Positions 43,202-52,043 of a stretch of 64,000 bases of DNA are shown one piece after another. The DNA comes from VXPW01 sp965115815. Lineage in GTDB: Bacteria; Pseudomonadota; Alphaproteobacteria; TMED109. Under the pieces are notes generated by a model. That model was not told where the DNA came from. It worked only from the letters and a program-made list of their open reading frames with translations, and did no database searches. Position 1 is the first letter of the stretch. Every line of letters begins with the position of its first letter. Location of the stretch: contig OZ220465.1 of NCBI GenBank assembly GCA_965115815.1, forward strand, positions 2,232,001 through 2,296,000, in the 5' to 3' direction. Position numbers and translations under genes: made by a program.

Positions 43202-44243
43202 TAAGGAAACTGTCCGACAGGGCGGTGCCCTCAATCACCTTGAGCCGGACGATATTCACGGAGGCACCGTTGCTCCCAAAATCCGTTCTGGAGATCTGTC
43301 TCACCGGCACATCGGTCAGTGTGATCTTCCCGTGGCTGTATCTGATGATGGTGTCGCCGTCGGTCTCGAAGATTTCCACGGTGGTCGAGGCGATGGGGCT
43401 GCCGGTGAAATAGATCTTGTCCCCTTTCTTGAAGTCGTTGATCGTGTCATCGCCGTTTTGGGTGCCGTCGTGGGTGGAAAATACGAAAACGTCATTGCCT
43501 TCACCGCCGGAGAGTTTGTCATTGCCTTCACCGCCGTTGACTATGTCGTCGCCTTCACCACCGTCGACTATGTCGTCGCCGCCAGCGCCAAGAAGCTCAT
43601 CATCGCCGCCGTTGCCGAAAATGGCGTCCTTGCCGTTGCCGCCCGTGAACTTGTCGGTCCTCTCGGTTCCGCGATAGACATCGTAATCGGGGTACTCGTC
43701 ATCATTCTCCCTGAGGCCGGCGAAATTGGCTGCACTCAGCTTGGATGCCGTGACCTCTATCAACGTAAGCGATCCGCCGTCGTACTTGATGAGCGTGTCG
43801 TCGCCGACCTGGGAAATGTCGAGCGCCTCGAAGCGGGTATGGGAAAGGCCGCCAAATGAAATGACTTCCCCTGCGTCGATGTTGAAATCGGTGATCGTCT
43901 TGTTGCCGCTATTGGGACCGGCAACAATGGCGAATCGATCTCTACCCTCGTTGCCAGTAAGCTTGTCGGTGCCGGTGCCGGACCAGAATTCGTCGTCCCC
44001 GTCGCCGCCTATGAGAGTGTCGTTGCCGCGGCCGCCGAAGATATCGTCATGTCCGACACCGCCGTCGATCGTGTCGTTCCCGTCGCCGCCGAAGAGAATG
44101 TCATGTCCGGCACCGCCGTAGATCGTGTCATTGCCTCCGGCACCATCAAAAATGTTGTTATCGGAGGCGCCCCTGATGTCATTGGCGTTGTCGTCTCCCG
44201 TGTAAGTGCCGGTCCTGACGATAGTGGAGCTGGTTGCAGTCAT
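43194..44243 (-). CDS. RTX calcium-binding repeat protein, 3' end cut by IS5
   Basis: 349 residues. Two blocks of GGxGxDxxx repeats (residues about 40-95: GNDTIYGGAGHDILFGGDGN; and about 205-255: GDDIVDGGEGDDIVNGGEGN) alternate with globular modules (ITDFNIDAGEVISF, INDFKKGDKIYFTG). Such proteins bind calcium outside the cell and are usually type I secreted. The last codons (FLRA, stop) come from the IS5 right end, so the natural C-terminus with any secretion signal is lost. No type I secretion genes are in the window. Confidence 0.85.
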   Translation of the reverse strand: MTATSSTIVRTGTYTGDDNANDIRGASDNNIFDGAGGNDTIYGGAGHDILFGGDGNDTIDGGVGHDDIFGGRGNDTLIGGDGDDEFWSGTGTDKLTGNEGRDRFAIVAGPNSGNKTITDFNIDAGEVISFGGLSHTRFEALDISQVGDDTLIKYDGGSLTLIEVTASKLSAANFAGLRENDDEYPDYDVYRGTERTDKFTGGNGKDAIFGNGGDDELLGAGGDDIVDGGEGDDIVNGGEGNDKLSGGEGNDVFVFSTHDGTQNGDDTINDFKKGDKIYFTGSPIASTTVEIFETDGDTIIRYSHGKITLTDVPVRQISRTDFGSNGASVNIVRLKVIEGTALSDSFLRA

Positions 44244-44390
44244 TGTACGTTTTTCCTTGCTTTGATCGCCGTGTCAGATGTTCGGTCCACCTGACAGTGG
44301 CGCAAAGGGCAGAAGGTCCGCCGGGTCGTAGTCCCGCCGATGGGAGGGGGCTGTCACAGAACGTGTCTCCGCGACCTCCGGAATTCTGCA

Positions 44391-45278
44391 TCAAACAAAG
44401 TCGAAATCCGTGGAGTCCAACGACGCGGCCACGATGTCCTGCAGCCTGATCGTTGCATAGTCCAGGGTGATGACCGTGTCGAGCCCGTCCTGTCTGATGT
44501 CCAGCGACCGGAACCCATCGACTCCGTGAATCACGATGGTGTCATCCTCCTCGAAATCGACAATGGTGTCGGTTCCTCCTTCTCCCCTCGACCGAGTGGG
44601 GATATCCGCCCCAAACACGAATTCGTCGGCGCCATCGCCGCCCTCCAGAGTGTCATCACCCGCGCCGCCGAAGAGTTCGTCGTCGCCAGCACCGCCATAA
44701 AGGATGTCGTTCCCGTCATGGCCACCATAGAGGTCATCGTCACCATCTCTGCCATACAGGGTGTCGTCGCCGGCACCACCATCGAGGTCATCGTTGGTGG
44801 AACCGCCGTACAGGATGTCGTTACCATCGTCCCCCGACGCCCTATCCCACCCGTCGCTGCTTTCCCCCGTATACAAGATATCGTCGCCGGCGCCACCATA
44901 CAGCCTGTCGGCACCGGCACCGCCATACAGGGTGTCATCACCGGCACCGCCGCTCAGGGAGTCGTTGCCGTCGCCACCATACAGGGTGTCATCACCGGCA
45001 CCGCCTTTCAGATAATCCCTACCGACACCGCCTCTCAGAACAAGGCCCGAGGGAACGTCGCTCACTTCGGGGGTGCCGCGGCCGAATTTGAAATTGTCTT
45101 CGCCAAGAGAGTCGGCCGACACGTTTGTCAGGGTAAGTCGGGCAAGCAAGGCGTCGCCTGTTTTCTTGGCGATGACCGTATCGTCGACGACCTGCCTGAT
45201 CCACAGGTCCTCGATCCCCTCGACATCGATCTGGATGATGTCCCGAGCCTCGAAGTCCGTGATGATGTCACGATCCAA
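44391..45278 (-). CDS. RTX repeat protein, downstream half of a split gene
   Basis: 295 codons from the first ATG (MDRDIITDFEARDIIQIDVE). Nine-residue repeats (GDDTLYGGDGNDSLSGG and similar) and a C-terminal module (IVDFEEDDTIVIHGVDG). It is the in-frame continuation of the upstream RTX gene if the G9 tract at 45340-45348 had 8 or 11 G. A complete C-terminus is seen here (STDFDFV). Natural unit: one protein of roughly 845 residues. Confidence 0.82.
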   Translation of the reverse strand: MDRDIITDFEARDIIQIDVEGIEDLWIRQVVDDTVIAKKTGDALLARLTLTNVSADSLGEDNFKFGRGTPEVSDVPSGLVLRGGVGRDYLKGGAGDDTLYGGDGNDSLSGGAGDDTLYGGAGADRLYGGAGDDILYTGESSDGWDRASGDDGNDILYGGSTNDDLDGGAGDDTLYGRDGDDDLYGGHDGNDILYGGAGDDELFGGAGDDTLEGGDGADEFVFGADIPTRSRGEGGTDTIVDFEEDDTIVIHGVDGFRSLDIRQDGLDTVITLDYATIRLQDIVAASLDSTDFDFV

Positions 45279-46911
45279 GACGTAGGCATTCCTGTCTTTG
45301 TCGGTGAGCCCTGAGACACCGTTCCAAACGAATGTGTCGCCCCCCCCCGCCGGTCAATATGTCGTTGCTCATGCCACCGCCGTACAGCGTGTCGTCGCCG
45401 CGGCCGCCGAACAGCCTGTCATCGCCCCCATCACCGTTCAGCGTGTCGTCGCCGTTGCCGCCCTCCAGCCTGTCGTTGCCCCTGTCGCCATAGAGCGTGT
45501 CGTCGCCCTTGCTGCCGAACAGCCTGTCATCGCCCCAGCTGCCGTTCAGCGTGTCGTCGCCATCGCCCCCATGCAGGGTGTCATCGCCCCAGGCACCGTC
45601 CAGCGTGTCGTCGCCATCGCCCCCATGCAGGGTGTCCGTGCCGTGGCCACCATCCAGCGTGTCGTCACCCGTGTTGCCATAGAGCGTGTCGTCACCCGTG
45701 TTGCCATAGAGCGTGTCGTTGCCCTTGCCGCCCCTCAGGATATCGTCCCCGCCGTCCACGGCAGGGATGTGGTCTCCACCACCGTCCCCATAGAGAATAT
45801 CGTCGCCTTTGCCGCCCCCGAGCTCATCATCGCCCAGACCTCCCAGCAGGTTATCGTCGCCCTTGTTGCCGGACAGCCAGTCATCGCCCCTGCCGCCCTC
45901 CAGGATGTCGTCCCCGTCGCCGCCGTAGAGGGTGTCGTCGCCGGCATGGCCGTAGAGGCATTCGTCGCCGTCACCGCCCGTCAGGGTGTCGTCGCTGCTG
46001 GTGCCGTCGAGGGTGAGGACGCAATCGTGAGGGTCGCCGCCGTCGTTGCCGTCGTCGTGAGGGTCGCCGCCGTCGAGAGTGCCGTCGCCCTCGCGGCCAA
46101 GAATCTTGTCCTTGCTGTCGCCGCTCCCGGTGTCGCTTTCGTCGAGGGGGTTGCCGCCGTCGTTGCCGTCGTCTCTCGTACTGGCGCCGTGAGCAACCTT
46201 TTCGTGATCGTCGTCGTCCGGCGGCGCACCCTGTGCCAGAGCGTCCTCGCCGCCGCCCTCCGGCGGGGCTGCCTCGACGGGAAGGAACCGGAAGTCGTCC
46301 GCGCCAAGGGAGGCCGCCGTCACGCCCTCCAGCCTGATCGTGTCGCCGTCGCCGTAGCGGATGACGGTAGAGAAGCCCTTCTGCTCGATCACCAGAGCCC
46401 CGAAACCGCCCGGCACCCCGGCAATCTCGATGATGTCGCCAGCCTCGAAATCGCCGATGTAGTCGGCCCCGTCGCCGACCGCGAACGCAAAGACGTCGAC
46501 GTCCTGGCCACTGCCGCCATAGAGCGAGTCCGCCCCCCGGCCGCCGGTCAGCCTGTCGGCGCCCCGGCCGCCTTCCAGACGGTCGTTGCCCGCACCGCCA
46601 TCGATCGTGTCGTCCCCGTCGCCGCCATACAGCGTGTCGTTGCCCGCGCCGCCGTCCAGCGTGTCGTCGCCCGCGCCGCCGTCCAGCGTGTCGTCGCCCG
46701 CGCCGCCGTCCAGCGTGTCATCGTCCGAGCTGCCGGGGTTCATGAGGAGAAAGTCCGCATCGGCTCCCGGGCTTGCGGTTCCGCCCGTCAGCGTGTCGTC
46801 GCCGTCGCCGCCCGTCAGGATGTCGTCGCCGAGGCCACCCTTCAGGATGTCATTGCCGACGCCCCCCGTCAGGGTGTCGTCGCTAGCACCGCCGGTCCGC
46901 TCGATAGCCAT
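45268..46911 (-). CDS. RTX repeat protein, upstream half of a split gene
   Basis: 547 codons. The ATG at 46911 is preceded by GGGAGGA. It starts MAIERTGGASDDTLTGGVGN and has about 30 GGxGxDxxx repeats in two blocks, separated by a module (YIGDFEAGDIIEIAGVPGGF) and an acidic Asp/Gly linker. After LTGGGG the frame runs off into RHIRLERCLRAHR, which is not RTX-like; the true continuation (DTFVWNGVSGLTDKDRNAYV) lies in the next frame. Confidence 0.85.
   Translation of the reverse strand: MAIERTGGASDDTLTGGVGNDILKGGLGDDILTGGDGDDTLTGGTASPGADADFLLMNPGSSDDDTLDGGAGDDTLDGGAGDDTLDGGAGNDTLYGGDGDDTIDGGAGNDRLEGGRGADRLTGGRGADSLYGGSGQDVDVFAFAVGDGADYIGDFEAGDIIEIAGVPGGFGALVIEQKGFSTVIRYGDGDTIRLEGVTAASLGADDFRFLPVEAAPPEGGGEDALAQGAPPDDDDHEKVAHGASTRDDGNDGGNPLDESDTGSGDSKDKILGREGDGTLDGGDPHDDGNDGGDPHDCVLTLDGTSSDDTLTGGDGDECLYGHAGDDTLYGGDGDDILEGGRGDDWLSGNKGDDNLLGGLGDDELGGGKGDDILYGDGGGDHIPAVDGGDDILRGGKGNDTLYGNTGDDTLYGNTGDDTLDGGHGTDTLHGGDGDDTLDGAWGDDTLHGGDGDDTLNGSWGDDRLFGSKGDDTLYGDRGNDRLEGGNGDDTLNGDGGDDRLFGGRGDDTLYGGGMSNDILTGGGGRHIRLERCLRAHRQRQECLRLGS
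45340..45348 (-). repeat. G9 homopolymer that sets the RTX reading frame
   Basis: C9 on the plus strand. Nine G give a short first half; eight (or eleven) G would fuse both halves. Confidence 0.8.
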
Positions 46912-47272
46912 TGCAAATTCCTCCCGATTCTATCACGGATGCGAAGTCTACCCCCCGGCCGTCAAGCAAGTCCGAGAAGCTTGCGCTCATGGCGCCTGTT
47001 CGGCCGCAGGGGATGGGGCTCCATGGCAGGACATGATATGCGTCCCGAGCCGAAAGGCTACTCCAAGCCGGCAGCCGCGGCAAGCGCCCGGTCCTCCCCC
47101 AAGGAGAATTTGCCGTGAAACAGATTCGGTCGAGGGGCGCGCGGAGCGGTTCCAACGCCGTGTTGCGGCGTTGGCGGGTATGGCCGGGATCGGCTCGGCG
47201 GAGACGAGCGGTGGACTTCCCCGATGTGGCCCTTGGCGGTCCCGCGTTGCCGTCTGGCGTGTTTCAGGGGGC
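46912..47272. other. RTX promoter region and IS110 3' non-coding end
   Basis: No gene seen. The part next to 46911 holds the RTX ribosome site; nearer 47273 it is the trailing end of the IS110 remnant. Confidence 0.5.
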
Positions 47273-47590
47273 TCAGGCGGCGTTGAGTTCTGGCGCGTTG
47301 ACGGGTGCGATGTAGCCGTATCGTCGGAGCATGCGGATCCATCGGGGGGCGTTGCGTTTGACCATCAGGGCGTCGTAGTCGGCGGTGCGGTCGTAGTAGG
47401 GCGTGGCGGTCTTGAGGACGACATGGACGATGCGCAGCATCTTGTGGGCGCCGGCGACGATGGGCGCGCTTGTATCCGCGCCGTGCGGCGAGGGCGCGGT
47501 GGTGCGCCTCGAACTGGCATCCCTTGGTTCGGGCGGCGCCGTGGGCGCACTCGACGAGGCTGGCGCGCAGGGGTCCGGAGCCTTTCAATA
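47273..47590 (-). pseudogene. IS110-family transposase, C-terminal end (separated piece)
   Basis: Minus strand: GPLRASLVECAHGAARTKGC, then one extra C near 47470, then HKMLRIVHVVLKTATPYYDR, ending with IAPVNAPELNAA and stop. It continues the piece at 50050-50295, from which it is separated by a later insertion. Confidence 0.78.
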
Positions 47591-47613
47591 GCCCGTTGTT
47601 GACGCAATCTGGC

Positions 47614-50005
47614 TCATGTGCGGTTCCCTTCTGATTGGACGAATTCGAGTCCGGTCTTGAATTTCCGCCACGCCTGCCAGATTTTGGCAGTACCCGGAAG
47701 CGGCTGACGTTTGCTGGGCCGGAAGCCCGCCATGCGGGCGAGATCGACCACAAAGGTGCGGATGTCGGGCGGCTTCCCAGGCGGGGCACGGATGATGCGA
47801 TAGTACCGGAGCCATCGGTAGAGAACCCCGATTTCGCGGTCGGTGAAGAACTCGAGGGCGGGGCGGTCGGGCGGGTCGAGCGCGAGGCGCTCGAGGTCCA
47901 TGACCCGCCATGCGGTGATGGCATCGAAAGCGAGGCACGTGCGCAGGTCGTCGGCGTCCTGCAGCTTGCGTTCTTCGATCCGGGCGCCGACCTTGAGGAC
48001 CCGGAAGTACTCCTCGAGGGTCCAGCGTGCCTCGTACCAGGCGACGATGCGTCGAGCGTGCTGGAGGTTGGCCTCGCCCTCGGTGGAGAGCAGCACCCAG
48101 TGGAGCGGATCGCGGCCCTTGGGCGGCCGGGCTTCCCGGACCGAGACGGCGAGCACGGGCATCGGCGTCCGGTCGTCCCGGTTCTTCGGCGGCACGAGGT
48201 GGACGGCGGCGGCGCGGAGCTCGAGGATCACGGTGCGCTTGAGGCGCTGACGGGGTCCGCCGCAGGCGGCGAGGTGGACCGTCTTCGTTCCCAGAACCGG
48301 CTGCTCTGCCATGGCCTCCCACAGGTCCGCCACGGAGCCGTCGCTGCGGACCACCCGTCGCTGCCGGCCGCGGTCGGAGCGTACGAGGAGCCCGACGCCG
48401 CCGGCGCGCGCCTGTACGAACATTTCCCAGATGTCGCCTTCGCGGTCGCAGACCGTGACCACCCGGGTGTCGGGGCAGGCGGCGGCCAGCTGGCGGGCGC
48501 GTTCGAGTCCCTGAAGCCAGCGCACACTCTCCGGCTTGACCGCGTCGCGGTCCGGGGCTGCCGTGCCCTCGCGCTCGGTGGCGTCGCGGTCCGGGGGCTG
48601 CCGTGCCCTCGCGCTCGGTCGCGTCGCGGTCCGGGGCTTCCGTGCCCTCGCGCTCGGTCGCGTCGCGGTCCGGGGCTTCCGTGCCCTCGCGCTGGGTGGC
48701 GTTGAGGTCGATCACGCCGAGCGGGCGGCGGCCCTCGGTCACCGCCAGCGTGAAATGGGCAAGGATCCCCCGGGTGCCCGAGCCCCCGCCTCCAAGGTTC
48801 ACCAACCCTTTCGTCTTGCAGTGCCCGTTGTAATTCAGCGTCGTGGTGTCCTGCAGGGCGAGGACGACCCGCTCCTGCCGGCAGCGTTCGACCGTGGCTT
48901 CGGCGTGGGGATCGAGGATGTGTTCCATCGTGACCCGGGCGCTGGACAACAGCCGGTACGCGGCCTTCTGCGCGGCGGCAGACGGGAAGATCACGGGCAG
49001 GGACGCGCCCGGAGCGTTCTCCCAAGCTCGGCCCATCGCCAGCACCCGCTGGCGCACGCGGCCGTCGGGATGCGAACCGCGGCCATACTCGATGTCGGCC
49101 CAGTCGGCGTTCCCGGGCCGCCACGGCTCCGACGTGGTACCGAGGACGGTGCCCCGCTCCCGAGACAGGACCTCTCGCCAGCCCTCGGCCAAGGGCCGGA
49201 TCCACACCGCCTTCGGCGTGGTCGCACGGCCTCCCGGCGGCCGGCCCGAGGTCGGTTCGGCGCAGCGGCTCCACCCGGCCGCACGATAGCAGGTGCCGCG
49301 GTGCTCGGGTCCCACATACGTGTAGACCGCCTGCGGCCGGGTCCCGTGCGCCGCCTTCCAGTCCGCGGCCAGGCGCGCCGTCGACCGGGCCAGCACGTGC
49401 GAGGCCAGCCGGGCAACCCGGACGCCGGGCAGCAGGAGAAAGCGGTGCTGCTGGACCAGCTGCACCAGATTCGCGGCTCGCGCCGTCGCCGACCAGCCGA
49501 TGGCCGCGTCCCGGGCCGCCTGATGCCAGCCTGCGGCCGTATACCCGAGGCCGCCGAGACGGCCGTGGCGCGACGACACGACCCAGAAGTTGAGTACCTT
49601 CCCCGGCCGGTGCTTCCAACCCTGCGGATGATGGGTCTCCATCATCTCGCGCCAGCGGCGCCGGTCCGGGGCCGCGCCCACCGGGACCAAGGTGACCTCC
49701 CCGAGATCCGCCAGCGTGCACGCCAGCTTCCGGTCCGGGTCGGTGCGCGCCACCTCGCCGCCCGGACGGCCCGGCGTGCGGCACGGACCCGGCCGCGCCG
49801 CGGGCAGCAGGAACCCCGCCCGCTTTGCGATCCCGGGCAGAACCCCGCGCGCCTGGGACACGCAGGGCTGGCCCCGGGCGTTGCGCCAGTCCTCGCGTTC
49901 GCACAGCTCGCGCGCCAGCGCATGACGCGTCCGGCCGGCCTCGGCCGCCGCCGCCTTCAGCCACTCGACCGTGTCGGCGCGGAGATGTCGAAGTCCGACT
50001 TGCAT
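47614..50005 (-). CDS. DruA-like DUF4338 domain fused to IS4/Tn5-like transposase (one frameshift)
   Basis: About 796 residues if corrected. N-terminal region (LARELCEREDWRNARGQPCV), DUF4338 (NFWVVSSRHGRLGGLGYTAA, FLLLPGVRVARLASHVLARS, AVYTYVGPEHRGTCYRAAGW), then Tn5-like transposase (AQKAAYRLLSSARVTMEHIL, VLALQDTTTLNYNGHCKTKG with first D, VVTVCDREGDIWEMF with second D, YEARWTLEEYFRVLKVGARI with the catalytic E). The frame is lost inside a 39-bp tandem repeat (unit 2 has 40 bp) and resumes as PESVRWLQGLERARQ. The start at 50005 (MQVGLRHLRADTVEWLKAAA) matches the domain start. Confidence 0.82.
48551..48707 (-). repeat. 39-bp tandem repeat, four units, in a transposase gene
   Basis: Units 48551-48589, 48590-48629, 48630-48668 and 48669-48707 are 39, 40, 39 and 39 bp. 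Each encodes DATEREGTEAPDR or close variants. Unit 2 has G5 where the others have G4, which shifts the frame. Confidence 0.9.
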
Positions 50006-50049
50006 GCCGTCACCATGACGGACGGACCGACGCACGTCAAGTGTGGCGG

Positions 50050-50295
50050 CATGAAAGGGCCGGAGCCCTTTCGGGTGCGCGCGTTGCGGCGCTTTCCGCC
50101 GCTCTCGTTGTTGCCGGGGCACAGCCCGGCCCAGGCGGCGAAGTGCTCCCTGGAGGCGAAGGCCCCGATATCGGGACCGATCTCGATCAGGATGGTCGAG
50201 GCGGCGATGCGGTCGATGCCGGGGATGGTGGTCAGCAGACGGAGCTGTCAGGCCGAGCAGGCCGAAAACCGATCCACCACAGCGGTGGTTGCCGG
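50050..50295 (-). pseudogene. IS110-family transposase, middle piece
   Basis: Minus strand: QLRLLTTIPGIDRIAASTIL, IEIGPDIGAFASREHFAAWA, GLCPGNNESGGKRR, the transposase-20 domain with its helix-hairpin-helix. A TGA precedes QLRLL and the N-terminal DEDD domain is absent. Confidence 0.8.
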
Positions 50296-50300
50296 CCGGC

Positions 50301-50747
50301 CTAGTGGCAGGACCTGCCCAGCACCCGCAGGCGCCAATAGTTGTAGGGCAGCGGCACTAGGAAGCCGGCGGCCAGCATGGGTGGAATCACCCACCAGGAC
50401 AACCGGGCTCCCCCCGTCAGCAGAACATCCACGGCATTCATGGCCGCCTCCATGCCCAGCATGGACAGCAGCGACATCCCGATCGCGGTCCGTATCGCAT
50501 CGCGCCAGCGCATGATCCGCACCAGCAGCACGGTCTCGAGGGCAAAGCTGGTGAGGATGCCGTTGAGCATGGCGAGGCCCATGATCTGCCAGACCGGCCA
50601 AGTGACGCCCGCAAGCTGGCAGATCCCGATCGTGCCGAGGTCGCCCAAGGCACAGCCGAACAGGCAGGCGGCCGTGTTGCGGGCGGCCTGCCGCAGCACC
50701 TGCCCGCGGGAGGCGCCGGCCGAAACGAGGCCCGCCGCCCCGGCCAT
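50301..50747 (-). CDS. DUF4396 membrane protein
   Basis: 148 residues. Family signature: FGCALGDLGTIGICQLAGVT, MLNGILTSFALETVLL, GMSLLSMLGMEAAMNAVDVL, AAGFLVPLPYNYWRLRVLG. About four transmembrane helices, and a C-terminal Cys-His. Transport or metal-related roles have been suggested only loosely; function unknown. Follows eno by 3 bp, so probably the last gene of the tpiA-eno operon. The IS110 remnant starts right after its stop. Confidence 0.82.
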   Translation of the reverse strand: MAGAAGLVSAGASRGQVLRQAARNTAACLFGCALGDLGTIGICQLAGVTWPVWQIMGLAMLNGILTSFALETVLLVRIMRWRDAIRTAIGMSLLSMLGMEAAMNAVDVLLTGGARLSWWVIPPMLAAGFLVPLPYNYWRLRVLGRSCH

Positions 50748-50750
50748 CCC

Positions 50751-52043
50751 CTAGCCGGCGCCGGGCCGCAGCGGCTGCCAGCCTGCGTACCGGGCACCGT
50801 CGCCGAGTTCGTCCTCGATGGTCAGGAGCCGGTTGTACTTGGCCGTGCGTTCTCCCCGGGCGGGCGCTCCGGCCTTGATCTGCCCGCATGCGGTGCCGAC
50901 CGCCAAGTCCGCGATGGTCGTGTCCTCGGTTTCCCCGGAGCGGTGCGAGACGATCACCCCCAGACCGGCCCCGGCGGCCGTCTGGACGGCATCCAGCGTC
51001 TCGCTCACGGTTCCGGCCTGATTGACCTTGGCCAGCAGGGCGGTGGCGGCCCGCCTCCGGATCCCTGTGCGCACGCGCTCGACGTTCGTCGCGAACAGAT
51101 CGTCGCCGACGACCTGCAGCCGCTCGCCCGCAGCCGCCGCGAAGGCCTCCCAGGCCGGCCAGTCGTCGTCGCCGAACGGATCCTCGATCGACACGATCGG
51201 ATACCGGTCTGCCAGTCCGATCCAGTAGGCCGCCAGCTCCTCCGATCCGAGCGAGCGGTCCTCTCCCCGGAGCCGATACCGTCCATCTTCCAGCAGTTCG
51301 CCAGCGGCCGCATCCAGGGCGATGCCCACCTGCTCGCCGGGCCGGTATCCGGCCCGCTCGACGGCCTGCAGCAGACATTCCACCGCCGCCTCGGTCCCGG
51401 CCAGGGCCGGTGCGAATCCGCCTTCGTCCCCCAGACCGGTACCGTGTCCGGCCGCGTCCAGCAGATCCGCGAGCACCCGGTAGATCTCGGATCCCCAGCG
51501 CAACGCCTCGGCGAACGACGACGCACCGCCCGGAACCACCATGAACTCCTGCACGTCGAGCCGGTTCCCCGCATGGGCGCCGCCGTTCACCACGTTCAGG
51601 AACGGTGTCGGCAGGGTCCGCGCGCCGATGCCGCCCAGATGCCGGTACAGCGGGAGCCGCTGCGCCCGCGCCGCCGCCCGAGCCGCCGCGAGACTCACCC
51701 CCAGCAGGGCATTGGCGCCCAGCCGCGACTTGTCCGCCGTTCCGTCCAGGCGGATGAGCGCGGCATCGAGAACGCGTTGGTCCCGCGCGTCGAGACCGAT
51801 CACCGCATCCTGGATCTCGCCCTCGACGGCCGCCACGGCCTGGCGGACCCCGCGGCCGCGGTACCGGCGCGGATCCCCATCGCGCCGCTCGTGCGCCTCG
51901 TGCGTGCCGGTGGACGCCCCGGCCGGAACTCGGGCCCAGGCCCGGGTTCCCGACACGAGCACGGCTTCGACCGCAATCGTCGGCTGGCCGCGGCTGTCGA
52001 GAATCTCCAGCGCCCGCAACGAACGCAGGGCCGTGGCCGTCAT
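50751..52043 (-). CDS. eno: Enolase
   Basis: 430 residues. Converts 2-phosphoglycerate to phosphoenolpyruvate in glycolysis and can associate with RNase E. LEILDSRGQPTIAVEAVLVS, VPAGASTGTHEAHERRDGDP (substrate loop), NVVNGGAHAGNRLDVQEFM, GDEGGFAP, SIEDPFGDDDW (metal-binding Glu/Asp), KVNQAGTVSETL (Lys), VIVSHRSGETEDTTIADLAV. The frame is open upstream, but the ATG at 52043 gives the family N-terminus and a 4-bp overlap with kdsA. Confidence 0.97.
   Translation of the reverse strand: MTATALRSLRALEILDSRGQPTIAVEAVLVSGTRAWARVPAGASTGTHEAHERRDGDPRRYRGRGVRQAVAAVEGEIQDAVIGLDARDQRVLDAALIRLDGTADKSRLGANALLGVSLAAARAAARAQRLPLYRHLGGIGARTLPTPFLNVVNGGAHAGNRLDVQEFMVVPGGASSFAEALRWGSEIYRVLADLLDAAGHGTGLGDEGGFAPALAGTEAAVECLLQAVERAGYRPGEQVGIALDAAAGELLEDGRYRLRGEDRSLGSEELAAYWIGLADRYPIVSIEDPFGDDDWPAWEAFAAAAGERLQVVGDDLFATNVERVRTGIRRRAATALLAKVNQAGTVSETLDAVQTAAGAGLGVIVSHRSGETEDTTIADLAVGTACGQIKAGAPARGERTAKYNRLLTIEDELGDGARYAGWQPLRPGAG

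Larger units (their letters stand above)
47590..50050 (-). mobile_element. DUF4338-IS4(Tn5-like) fusion element inserted in IS110
   Basis: Both junctions with IS110 carry nearly the same 11-12 bp (AAAGGCTCCGG at about 47585, AAAGGGCTCCGG complement at about 50060), in line with the long duplications of IS4-family elements. Confidence 0.75.

Noticed and set aside
43332..43859. Repetitive plus-strand frame opposite the truncated RTX gene
   Set aside because: Same reason: antisense shadow of GGxGxDxxx repeats.
45298..47118. 606-codon plus-strand frame, rich in Val, Ala and Pro, opposite the RTX gene
   Set aside because: It is the antisense of the Asp/Gly repeat. The RTX reading has a start, a ribosome site and family motifs; this one has none.
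48551..48707. Possible CRISPR array (39-bp repeat)
   Set aside because: Units are directly joined with no spacers and they encode a peptide repeat.
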